Positions 54,506-61,789 of a DNA stretch of 64,000 bases are shown piece after piece. The position numbers and the translations under genes were made by a program. Under the pieces are notes generated by a model. It was not told the origin of the DNA. It searched no databases and saw only the letters and a list, made by a program, of their open reading frames with translations. This stretch comes from Burkholderia sp. Ax-1719 (lineage in GTDB: Bacteria; Pseudomonadota; Gammaproteobacteria; Burkholderiales; Burkholderiaceae), in assembly GCF_011753055.1 (NCBI RefSeq), contig NZ_VWWJ01000001.1, positions 434,001 through 498,000 of the forward strand. The letters are read 5' to 3'. The first letter of the stretch is position 1, and every line of letters begins with the position of its first letter.

Positions 54506-55357
54506 TCACTTGTAGCGGAAATAGAGAACACCAAAGTTTGGAAGCTTGTTCTCGCCGCGGGCCTCCACGGACGTCTTGCGCAGATCGATATTCTCGACGT
54601 CGGGCCAACCGAAAGTCCTGAATATAGTCTCAGCGATTTTCACGAAGCCCATAAATTTTCGTGAAATACGGAATGCCATGATGCCGGAAATGAGCAGCCA
54701 GAAGGCAATTCCTGGCAAGACGACGAACTTGAGAGTGTCGGCGGTAAAAAAGCTGAATCCCTGCTGGATCAGCAGAACGATCATCACCGCTGCATAGAGC
54801 GACATCGCGCTCCAGAGCCAGATCTTGAGGGATTTTTTGTAATGCACTTTCCGGCCCGCCGTCGAGTGAGGATAGACAGCGAGCAGATCGTCGCTTTCCC
54901 GTTTGACGGCATAGGCGACATAACGATCGGTCCCAATCTGATCGGCGACGACCTCCACCTGGTCGCCGTTGCGCATCGGCATCATCCAGAGCCAGCCCTC
55001 GATGCGCTTGCCATCGAGTTCGAACTCGACCCAGTCGGCTTCCTCATCGGAGTTGCCAGCCATGCCGATCAGGCCGATGCCAGCGGCGCCCGCGCCCAGC
55101 GCAGAGGCCGCAATGGCGGTTGCGCCAATCTGTTGATGCTGGACTTCGGTCAGCACGAAATCGTGGCTGCGCTTCGATCGCTGCAGATTGGAAATGACGC
55201 CTTTCAGGAGGACGGCGGTTTGCATCGGCTTGTCCTTGGTGATTGCTTGATTGCCTTTATGTGCCACGATACGTCCATCAACATGCATGCTCGAAGAGCC
55301 GGTGATGACTTCTCCGCCGTGGTCGGTGTCGTCGTCGACGCGGAGCAGATTGATCAA
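54506..55357 (-). CDS. PAAR N-terminal fragment fused to putative type VI effector membrane protein
   Basis: A 283-residue protein. Residues 1-35 are the start of a PAAR domain (INLLRVDDDTDHGGEVITGSS, then GRIVAHKG), without the rest of the cone. From about residue 40 it matches the full length of the neighbouring gene at 55386: TAVLLKGVISNLQRSK, an Ala/Gly-rich helix (ATAIAASALGAGAAGIGLIG), DEEADWVEFELDGKRIEGWLW, then two membrane segments (about 185-230) and FGWPDVENIDLRK at the end. Homologues are labelled putative type VI effectors; the molecular activity is unknown. The fusion looks like the product of a deletion between a PAAR gene and a following effector copy. Confidence 0.75.
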   Translation of the reverse strand: MINLLRVDDDTDHGGEVITGSSSMHVDGRIVAHKGNQAITKDKPMQTAVLLKGVISNLQRSKRSHDFVLTEVQHQQIGATAIAASALGAGAAGIGLIGMAGNSDEEADWVEFELDGKRIEGWLWMMPMRNGDQVEVVADQIGTDRYVAYAVKRESDDLLAVYPHSTAGRKVHYKKSLKIWLWSAMSLYAAVMIVLLIQQGFSFFTADTLKFVVLPGIAFWLLISGIMAFRISRKFMGFVKIAETIFRTFGWPDVENIDLRKTSVEARGENKLPNFGVLYFRYK

Positions 55358-55385
55358 TTTTCAGCTCTTCGAAAATGATTCAGTA

Positions 55386-56126
55386 TCATTTGTAGCGGAA
55401 ATACAGAACGCCAAAGTTAGGCAGCTTGTTCTCGCCGCGCGCCTCGCTGGACGTCTTGCGCAGATCGATATTTTCGACGTCGGGCCAACCGAAAGTCCTG
55501 AATACGGTCTCGGCGATTTTCACGAAGCCCATGAATTTCCGTGAAATGCGCAATGCGATCAGCCCGGAAATCAGCAGCCAGAAAGCCAGTCCTGGCACGA
55601 TGGCAAACTTGAGAATATCAGCGCTCATGAAAAACTGAATGCCTTGCTGGATCAGTACGACAAGCATTCCCACGACAAAGATTGACAATGCGCTCCAGAG
55701 CCAGATCTTGAGGGACTTTTTGTAATGGACGTTCCGGCCCGCTGTCGAGTGAGGATAGACAGCGAGCAGATCGTCGCTTTCCCGCTTGACGGCATAGGCG
55801 ACATAACGATCGGTCCCAATCTGATCGGCGACGACTTCCACCTGGTCGCCGTTGCGCATCGGCATCATCCAGAGCCAGCCCTTGATGCGCTTGCCATCGA
55901 GTTCGAACTCGACCCAGTCGGCTTCCTCATCGGAATTGCCGGCCATGCCGATCAGGCCGATGCCAGCGGCGCCTGCGCCCAGCGCAGAGGCCGCAATGGC
56001 GGTTGCGCCAATCTGTTGATGCTGGACTTCGGTTAGCACGAAATCATGGCCGCGCTTCGATCGCTGCAGATTCGAGATGACGCCTTTCAGGAGGACGGCA
56101 GTTTGCGTTGGATTATCTTTTTTCAT
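55386..56126 (-). CDS. Putative type VI secretion effector, two-TM membrane protein
   Basis: About 246 residues from MKKDNPTQTAVLLKGV. It is nearly identical to the C-terminal part of the protein at 54506 in the N-terminal soluble region (VLTEVQHQQIGATAIAASAL, then DEEADWVEFELDGKRIKGWLW) and at the C-terminus, but differs clearly in the membrane segments (SIFVVGMLVVLIQQGIQFF against SLYAAVMIVLLIQQGFSFF). The start codon overlaps the stop of the upstream remnant (TAATG), indicating former translational coupling with a larger cargo gene. Function as toxin, immunity or chaperone cannot be decided from sequence. Confidence 0.75.
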   Translation of the reverse strand: MKKDNPTQTAVLLKGVISNLQRSKRGHDFVLTEVQHQQIGATAIAASALGAGAAGIGLIGMAGNSDEEADWVEFELDGKRIKGWLWMMPMRNGDQVEVVADQIGTDRYVAYAVKRESDDLLAVYPHSTAGRNVHYKKSLKIWLWSALSIFVVGMLVVLIQQGIQFFMSADILKFAIVPGLAFWLLISGLIALRISRKFMGFVKIAETVFRTFGWPDVENIDLRKTSSEARGENKLPNFGVLYFRYK

Positions 56127-56348
56127 TAGAGTTTGGTCATGACGTCGGCATAATCCTTCTCTTGCTGAACGGGGTCGGTGTAACGCTGAACACGATGATT
56201 TGCCACGCGTAGAATCTTCTCCTGGCCTGTGCCAAATGCGCAACGGGAACACCAGGATTCAAGCGCATCGGGCGTCAGCCACGTGGCCAGTGTCTGGAGC
56301 ACGATCAAGCCCGAAGGACCGCTTCTGGCCCGAAACCAGTCACTCGCC
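56126..56348 (-). pseudogene. 3' remnant of a larger cargo gene, probable type VI effector
   Basis: An open minus-strand frame running from the pirin stop region to the TAA at 56126 encodes about 70 residues including TWLTPDALESWCSRCAFGTG and VQRYTDPVQQEKDYADVMTKL. No start codon with a ribosome binding site is present and the frame continues upstream into the pirin gene, so the 5' part has been lost. Composition looks genuinely coding and it ends in a TAATG overlap with the effector gene. This suggests it is the tail of the gene that originally headed the island. Its family is not certain. Confidence 0.55.
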
Positions 56349-57074
56349 TCATGAAGGTTCGTCGCCTTGGCCCAAAAGTTCGACGATCACAACATCCGTA
56401 TCGCCATGCGCCGTCAAATCTAGCTGCGCCGTTTCCCGGACGGCTAAGCCGTCGCGCGGCGCGAGCTGGACGGATCTCACGTCGAGCCGCGCGTGATCCG
56501 CAACAAGATACGCTGCACCAGGCACGGGCAACACGTGCCTTATGGTCGTGCCTTCGCGTAGTGTAGCGACCCGCACACGCGCATCGGCATTGATAGGCAG
56601 CGCGCCTGTGCACACATCCCGAGGATCGCCGCTCGCCAGCGTAACAAAATGACCTTCGCGAGATTCGCGCGAACAGACGCGCGTTGCCCAGCGCGGCGTG
56701 CCGCCTGTCGTTCGCGGACGAAACCAGATCTGGAACAGCCGCGCGGGCGCATCTTCCTCATTGCGCTCGGCGTGATAAATCGTTGCGCCCGCACTCATCA
56801 CCTGCACGGAATCGGCGACCAGGCGTGCGCGATTGCCCGCGTCGTCTTCATGCGTAATCGCGCCCGAGCGCACCCACGTGACGATTTCGACATTGCGATG
56901 AGCATGCAGCCCAAAGCCGGAACGCGGCGCGAATTCATCGTCATTCCAGACGTAAAGCGGCCCGAGCGGCGTATGCTCAGCACGTCCCGTTTCGCCGACG
57001 CGAAAATGCAGCCGTGCCTTGAGCCAGTCATTCTGCAAAACGCCAAGCGTAAGAAAAGGGCGATGTTCGATCAT
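56349..57074 (-). CDS. Pirin family protein
   Basis: About 241 residues. Two cupin domains; the N-terminal one carries the metal-site pattern FGLHAHRNVEIVTWVRSG and later TIYHAERNEE (His-x-Glu), as in pirins with quercetin 2,3-dioxygenase-like folds. Opening residues MIEHRPFLTLGV and the ATG at 57074 fit the family; an upstream extension does not. Pirins can oxidise flavonols or modulate enzymes, and the physiological role here is unknown. It is downstream of the SDR gene on the same strand but separated by a strong 14-bp hairpin. Confidence 0.9.
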   Translation of the reverse strand: MIEHRPFLTLGVLQNDWLKARLHFRVGETGRAEHTPLGPLYVWNDDEFAPRSGFGLHAHRNVEIVTWVRSGAITHEDDAGNRARLVADSVQVMSAGATIYHAERNEEDAPARLFQIWFRPRTTGGTPRWATRVCSRESREGHFVTLASGDPRDVCTGALPINADARVRVATLREGTTIRHVLPVPGAAYLVADHARLDVRSVQLAPRDGLAVRETAQLDLTAHGDTDVVIVELLGQGDEPS

Positions 57075-57091
57075 GGTGATATTCCATACGA

Positions 57092-57127
57092 GCGTGCGGG
57101 GCGCGAATCCATCCGCGCCCCGCACGC
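57092..57127 (-). terminator. Strong GC-rich hairpin after the SDR gene
   Basis: A perfect 14-bp stem (57092-57105 with 57114-57127, core GCGGGGCGCG) and an 8-nt loop lie 6 bp past the SDR stop on the minus strand and upstream of the pirin start. No T-run follows. It probably separates the two transcription units or attenuates read-through. Confidence 0.6.
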
Positions 57128-57133
57128 GCCCGT

Positions 57134-57898
57134 TTAGATCTGCTGCTGGCCGCCATCGACGAAGAGTTCGATGCCGTTCACGAAGCTCGCATCGTCCGAA
57201 GCGAGGAACAGCGCGGCGCTGGCGATTTCGTTCGGCTCGCCCAGACGTCCCATCGGGATTTGCGCGGCGAGGTAATCGGCGAGACCCTGGCGCTGGGCGG
57301 CGTCGTCACCGGCCAGGTCGAGCAGGCCAGGCGTGCGGGTCGCACCGGGGCTGATCGTGTTCACGCGGATCTGGCGGTCCTTGAGGTCGAGAATCCAGTT
57401 GCGGGCGAACGAACGCACCGCGGCCTTCGATGCCGAATACACGCTGAATGCCGCCGTGCCCGCGCTGCCTGCCGTCGAACCCGTGAGGATCACTGATGCG
57501 CCCTTGGCCAGCAGCGGCAGCGCTTTCTGCACCGTGAACAGCACGCCCTTCACGTTGCGGTTGAAGGTGTCGTCAAAATGCTCTTCGGTGATATTGCCGA
57601 ACGGCAGCATCGACCCGCCGCCTGCGTTGGCGAACAGCACATCCAGACGGCCGTGTTCTTCCTGGATCTGCGCATAGAGCGCGTCGAGTTCGTTCAGCTT
57701 CGTGGAATCGACGCGTACGCCGGTCGCCTTGCCACCTGCTTCGCGGATGCTCTTCACGGCGGCGTCGAGTTCGGCCTGACGGCGGCCCGTGAGGTAGACG
57801 TGCGCGCCTTCGTCGGCGAAGCGTTGTGCGGTGGCGAGACCAATGCCGCTGGTTGCGCCGGTAACGAGTGCGATCTTGTTGTCGAGTTTGCGTGCCAT
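57134..57898 (-). CDS. SDR family NAD(P)-dependent oxidoreductase
   Basis: A 254-residue classical short-chain dehydrogenase. The cofactor loop is TGATSGIG (13-20), with NAGGG near 91 and catalytic Ser141, Tyr154 and Lys158 (YSASK). Arg39-Arg40 after the second strand favours NADP. The C-terminus FVNGIELFVDGGQQQI is typical. AGGAGCATCACC precedes the ATG. It is divergent from a LysR gene whose family often controls such oxidoreductases. The substrate is unknown; these enzymes are often grouped with esterases like the one encoded beyond the LysR gene. Confidence 0.94.
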   Translation of the reverse strand: MARKLDNKIALVTGATSGIGLATAQRFADEGAHVYLTGRRQAELDAAVKSIREAGGKATGVRVDSTKLNELDALYAQIQEEHGRLDVLFANAGGGSMLPFGNITEEHFDDTFNRNVKGVLFTVQKALPLLAKGASVILTGSTAGSAGTAAFSVYSASKAAVRSFARNWILDLKDRQIRVNTISPGATRTPGLLDLAGDDAAQRQGLADYLAAQIPMGRLGEPNEIASAALFLASDDASFVNGIELFVDGGQQQI

Positions 57899-58007
57899 GG
57901 TGATGCTCCTTTCGGTTCGTTCAGTGGAAGTGGGTGTTAGCTGGTTCGGTGTTGCGTGCTGCGATGTGAGGAGAATATCGACGGGCCGGTCTTTTCGAAA
58001 TAGAATT

Positions 58008-58028
58008 GATTGCAATCCAGCGTTGCAT
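58008..58028. promoter_or_regulatory. Candidate LysR operator GATTGCAATC plus GTTGCAT
   Basis: A perfect 10-bp palindrome GATTGCAATC (58008-58017), followed by GTTGCAT (58022-58028), lies in the gap between the divergent SDR and LysR genes, 21 bp before the LysR start. Similar TGCAAT/ATTGCA half-sites recur in the inverted repeat at 58978, suggesting a shared regulator. Binding is inferred. Confidence 0.45.
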
Positions 58029-58048
58029 AAATGAAAAGATGAGGGGAA

Positions 58049-58969
58049 ATGGCTAAGCTGCCTGATTTCGAAGGACTGGCGATGTTTGCGAAGGTCGCGG
58101 AGGAGGGATCGTTCGCGGCGGCGGCGCGCGTGATGGGCGTGTCGGTGGCGACGGTCTCGCGCGGCGTGGCGCGGCTGGAGGACCGGCTGGGCGCGCGCCT
58201 TTTCAACCGCACGTCGCGCCAACTCGCGCTGACCGAGTTCGGCCGCACGATCTGCGAGAAGGCCGGCGAGATCTACCGGCAGGCCGAGGAAGCGGAAAGC
58301 GCCGCGCGCGAAATGTCGGTGCAGCCGCGCGGCCTGGTGCGCCTGGCGGTGCCGATGTCGTTCGGCTTGCGCTGGGTCGCGCCGCTGCTGCCGGGGTTCT
58401 TCCGCATGTATCCGGAGGTGTCGATCGACCTGCATCTATCGGATGCGTCGGTCGATCTGGTCGCCGATGGCTTCGACGCCGCGCTGCGTATTGCCGCGTT
58501 GCCGGATTCGTCGCTGGTGGCGCGCCGGTTGTGCGCGGTCACGCAGTTCGTGGTGGCGTCGCCCGAATACCTGGCGCGCGAAGGGCGGCCCCAGCATCCG
58601 CGTGAACTGATGGATCGGCCTTGTCTCACGTATGCGTATCGCGCGCGTAGCGACGCCTGGCGCTTCACGAACGATGCGGGCGAAGAAGAACCGGTGATGC
58701 CGACCGGCCCGCTACGCGTCACAAACTCCGATGCGCTGTTGCCCACTCTGCTCGATGGCCTGGCGATTGCCGAGCTGCCCGAATTCATCGCGGGCGAGTA
58801 TCTGGCCGATGGTCGCCTCGAAGCGATCCTTACGGACTGGTCGCTGACGAAGGGCGGTCTTTACTTCGTCACGCCATCAGCGCGTGCGCGGCCGGCGAAG
58901 GTAGCGGCGCTTTCCGATTACTTCGCCGAGCATCTTTCCGATCCCGCATGGCGATGGCCGAAGCAATAA
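58049..58969 (+). CDS. LysR family transcriptional regulator
   Basis: A 306-residue LysR protein of the CrgA-like group. The winged helix (MFAKVAEEGSFAAAARVMGVSVATVSRGVARLEDRLGARLF) is followed by the effector domain (LVRLAVPMSFGLRWVAPLLPGFFRMYPEVSIDLHLSD, DAALRIAALPDSSLVARRLCAVTQFVVASPEYL). It is divergent from an SDR gene and followed, after a 28-bp inverted repeat, by an esterase gene on the same strand; it may control both. The inducer is unknown. Confidence 0.92.
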   Translation: MAKLPDFEGLAMFAKVAEEGSFAAAARVMGVSVATVSRGVARLEDRLGARLFNRTSRQLALTEFGRTICEKAGEIYRQAEEAESAAREMSVQPRGLVRLAVPMSFGLRWVAPLLPGFFRMYPEVSIDLHLSDASVDLVADGFDAALRIAALPDSSLVARRLCAVTQFVVASPEYLAREGRPQHPRELMDRPCLTYAYRARSDAWRFTNDAGEEEPVMPTGPLRVTNSDALLPTLLDGLAIAELPEFIAGEYLADGRLEAILTDWSLTKGGLYFVTPSARARPAKVAALSDYFAEHLSDPAWRWPKQ

Positions 58970-58977
58970 AAGGACGC

Positions 58978-59005
58978 TCTATCATTGCATTTGTGCAATG
59001 ATAGA
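58978..59005. promoter_or_regulatory. Perfect 12-bp inverted repeat between LysR and esterase genes
   Basis: TCTATCATTGCA (58978-58989) and its exact complement TGCAATGATAGA (58994-59005) flank TTTG. It starts 9 bp after the LysR stop and lies about 110 bp before the esterase start. It could be a terminator hairpin, but AT-rich arms and the shared ATTGCA/TGCAAT motifs with the SDR/LysR gap favour an operator. A further TTGCAAAC follows at once. Confidence 0.55.
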
Positions 59006-59112
59006 TTGCAAACACTTCTATTTCGCAAATCGAGTCGGATCCGTATTCTCCTCTCCATCGGCTGCACGCCATCAGGTCGACAGCCACTCAACCACCGGAA
59101 AGGAGAATCACG

Positions 59113-60087
59113 ATGAACACGCAAGCCACCCCGAACACGCCCGACACCGCAACCGTCGCTTTCCTCGCCGCACTCAACAGCGGCACGGGCCCGGCGATCG
59201 AAACGCTCACGCCTGCCGAGGCGCGCGAAGTCCTGGCAGGCGCGCAGCGCAGCGTGGAAGTGGACGTGTCGGGCATCGACGTCACGCGCCGCACGATCGA
59301 GCAGGACGGTCTGAGCGTGCCGCTCGTCGTCGTCAAGCCGCAGAATGCGCGCGGCGTGCTGCCCGTGTTCATGTTCTTCCACGGCGGCGGCTGGATTCTC
59401 GGCGATTACCCGACGCATGAGCGCCTCGTGCGTGACCTCGTGGTGCAGTCAGGCGCGGCGGCCGTGTTCGTCGAATACACGCCTTCGCCCGAAGCGCGCT
59501 ATCCGGTCGCGATCAATCAGGCTTACGCCGCAACGAAGTGGGTCGCGGCACATGGCGCGGAAATCGGCGTCGATGGCGCGCGGCTGGCGGTGGTTGGCAA
59601 CAGCGTCGGCGGCAACATGGCGGCGGTCGTCAGCCAGATGGCGAAGGACCGTCAAGGCCCGGCGATCCGCTTCCAGGGCCTCATGTGGCCGGTGACGGAC
59701 CACGCATTCGACAACGCTTCGTATGACGCTTTCGAAAACGGCTACTTCCTGAGCCGTGACATGATGAAGTGGTTCTGGAACGCCTATATCACCGACGCGA
59801 CCGACGCAGGCGAGCGCAACCAGCGCTACGCATCGCCGCTGCGCGCCACGCTCGACGAGTTGAAGGGCTTGCCGCCCGCGCTGATCCAGACGGCGCAATT
59901 CGACGTGCTGCGCGACGAAGGCGAAGCGTATGGACACCGGCTCGACCAGGCGGGCAACGACGTGACGACCACGCAGTACAAAGGCACGATCCACGATTTC
60001 GGCCTGCTCAACGTGCTCGCCACCGACGCTCCGACGCGCGCCGCCATGCAGCAGATGGCGACGGCTTTGAAGACGCGTCTGCAATAA
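59113..60087 (+). CDS. Alpha/beta hydrolase, hormone-sensitive lipase family esterase
   Basis: A 324-residue esterase. It has the oxyanion motif HGGGW (90-94), nucleophile Ser164 in GNSVGG (the family norm is GDSAGG), acid Asp262 (AQFDVLRDEG) and His292 (GTIHDFG). GGAAAGGAG lies nine or fewer bases upstream of the ATG. No signal peptide is seen, so it is cytoplasmic. It follows a LysR gene and a large inverted repeat and, with the SDR gene beyond that LysR, may form a regulon for an ester or lactone substrate. The substrate is not predictable. Confidence 0.93.
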   Translation: MNTQATPNTPDTATVAFLAALNSGTGPAIETLTPAEAREVLAGAQRSVEVDVSGIDVTRRTIEQDGLSVPLVVVKPQNARGVLPVFMFFHGGGWILGDYPTHERLVRDLVVQSGAAAVFVEYTPSPEARYPVAINQAYAATKWVAAHGAEIGVDGARLAVVGNSVGGNMAAVVSQMAKDRQGPAIRFQGLMWPVTDHAFDNASYDAFENGYFLSRDMMKWFWNAYITDATDAGERNQRYASPLRATLDELKGLPPALIQTAQFDVLRDEGEAYGHRLDQAGNDVTTTQYKGTIHDFGLLNVLATDAPTRAAMQQMATALKTRLQ

Positions 60088-60345
60088 GTGGAAAGGTAGC
60101 GCGGCGGCGCTTCCCCGTGCCGGGCTAGCGAACACGTATGGTGTTGTCGCCAGCGGCCGAGGGAAGCCATCCCACACCAGATGGTCCCGCACGGCTGTGA
60201 GGTTTGGCAGACTCTCGTACTGCTCAAGCTTTCTGTCCAGTTCGGGATCGAGAAAACCGATCAGCGCGACAAGCGCGTGGCGCATGCCTCCCGCTGTAGC
60301 GCGGAAAGTTCATGAGCCGAGGCTCACGCTCACTCATGGACTTCG

Positions 60346-60738
60346 TCAGCGGTAGAGCTGCGACTTTGCACCATCGCCCGCACGGTTCCAGATCTCTGCG
60401 TTCGTCAGATTGGTTTCGATGAGTTCAATCGGCATGCCGCCGTTGTCGATGACGGCAACGCGGAAATCATCCAATGGCTCGTAAGGGCCAAGGATGACCA
60501 CATGGCCTGCGATTGCGGCCTCAAGGTTGTCGACCTTGTAGGCGACATGGGGCTCGCTTCGCATCGGCTCGGCCAGCTTGCAGTTCGGGCCGAATCGATG
60601 CCACTGGATAGGCAGCGGCCCAGTAAGATCGTCAGTCGTGTACATATCGACTGACGCGGCGTAGCGTTCACCGGGTCGGATTTCGCTGGTCGGAATGCCA
60701 ATGTGGTGGATTTCGTAGGTCACGCCTTCGCGTTTCAT
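60346..60738 (-). CDS. Glyoxalase/VOC superfamily protein
   Basis: A 130-residue protein with the VOC pattern: EIHHIGIPTSEI at the start, HVAYKVDNLEAAI in the middle and FRVAVIDNGGMPIELIET near the end, giving the beta-alpha-beta-beta-beta units of the fold. Metal ligands could be His12 and Glu at LIET, but the second domain unit is short, so enzymatic activity is not certain. GGGGAAAG precedes the ATG. It is separated by 12 bp from the small secreted protein gene on the same strand. Confidence 0.75.
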   Translation of the reverse strand: MKREGVTYEIHHIGIPTSEIRPGERYAASVDMYTTDDLTGPLPIQWHRFGPNCKLAEPMRSEPHVAYKVDNLEAAIAGHVVILGPYEPLDDFRVAVIDNGGMPIELIETNLTNAEIWNRAGDGAKSQLYR

Positions 60739-60750
60739 GTCTTTCCCCGT

Positions 60751-61086
60751 CTATCGCTGGTTGGTGCAGGACGCATACACAAGCTGCGCAGCGTAGTCGT
60801 TGTCCACGCCGCGAAGCTCTTGCAGCAGGCAGACATAGGCTTCCTTGTCTGAATCACGCATCATCGATCCCTCAGACCAGACCTTCTGGCAGGCGTGCTG
60901 CATCATTCTCACGGCTGTGAGGCTGCGCGTGTTTCGTACCGCCCACATCACGCACTGGTTGTATCCGTCGGTCCTGTCTTCGAACCCTTCCTGGGCCGCG
61001 GCAGGAGCCGCGTGTGCCAATAGCAACACGGATCCAAGCGCGACGATTAGCGCGGACAGCCCGTAGAAATCCATGATCCTCTTCAT
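60751..61086 (-). CDS. Small secreted protein, unknown function
   Basis: A 111-residue protein with a signal peptide ending at APAAAQ (about residue 32). The mature part of about 80 residues has four cysteines (NQCVMW, HACQKVW, YVCLLQ, YASCTNQ), enough for two disulfides, and is mainly helical. No family is recognised. It lies just upstream of the VOC gene on the same strand and may share a transcript. Confidence 0.7.
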   Translation of the reverse strand: MKRIMDFYGLSALIVALGSVLLLAHAAPAAAQEGFEDRTDGYNQCVMWAVRNTRSLTAVRMMQHACQKVWSEGSMMRDSDKEAYVCLLQELRGVDNDYAAQLVYASCTNQR

Positions 61087-61213
61087 TTTTTATCCATTCA
61101 TTGTCGTGAACCGGATGCGCGCTCGGCAACGCGAAAATCGGACAACGACCGGTACACTGACAGCGAGGCGACCCACAGCCTCTGACCGCTTCTGAGCCAT
61201 TCCAATACGCGGA

Positions 61214-61765
61214 TTACGCCTGCTGGCCTGCACGCTGCTGTTGCGGATACCAGCCCGTGAACTTCATCGCACCATACAGTGCAATCACGGTGATGAAGAT
61301 GCCCACTGAATGCGGCACCGACGACACGTAAGTCATCAGCAGGTCTGCTGCCACCATCACGGCAAACGCTAGCGCCCAGGCAAAGGTTATCGCATAGTTC
61401 ACGCGAACAAAGTCAGGCGAAGCCCAAAGGTCGGGCGCGACTTTCTCGCGTGCGTACTGGAGCGTGAACGGCTGACGCAAAGCGATCGACGCCAGCACGA
61501 TCAGAAAAAGCCCTGCATCGACGCGCAGTCTCACCGCTGCCACGGACCAGGATGCACCGTACGCGATCGAGTACAGCGTCAGTGCGCCGAACAGCAGAAA
61601 CGTGCCAATTTCAAGAATCTTCACACGCCGTCCGCTCGACATAAAATCGCGCGCCAGCAACACGGCTGCAACGAGTGCGCCCGCTGCCAGACCCGCTGAT
61701 ACGCCGACGGTGCGCTCGATCACCACAAACGCGATAAAAGGGGAAAACGCCAACAGCATGTCCAT
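61214..61765 (-). CDS. Integral membrane protein, unknown function
   Basis: A 183-residue protein with about five or six membrane segments (MLLAFSPFIAFVVI; GLAAGALVAAVLLA; IGTFLLFGALTLYSIAYG; AGLFLIVLASIAL; YAITFAWALAFAVMVAADLLM; GIFITVIALYGAMKFTGW). A QPFTLQYAREKVAPDLWASPDF loop lies between segments four and five. No signal peptide or catalytic motif is seen. It starts 24 bp after the carotenoid oxygenase stop on the same strand, so the two are probably co-transcribed, which hints at a role in handling the same hydrophobic substrate. Confidence 0.8.
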   Translation of the reverse strand: MDMLLAFSPFIAFVVIERTVGVSAGLAAGALVAAVLLARDFMSSGRRVKILEIGTFLLFGALTLYSIAYGASWSVAAVRLRVDAGLFLIVLASIALRQPFTLQYAREKVAPDLWASPDFVRVNYAITFAWALAFAVMVAADLLMTYVSSVPHSVGIFITVIALYGAMKFTGWYPQQQRAGQQA

Positions 61766-61789
61766 TGAAAAACTCCAGCGAATAAAAAG

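Noticed and set aside
60088..60345. Minus-strand open frame starting near 60285 (begins RHALVALIGFLDPEL) in the gap after the esterase
   Set aside because: The first 40 residues look somewhat coding, but the frame runs on antisense into the esterase with shadow composition; it may be a gene remnant but cannot be assigned.
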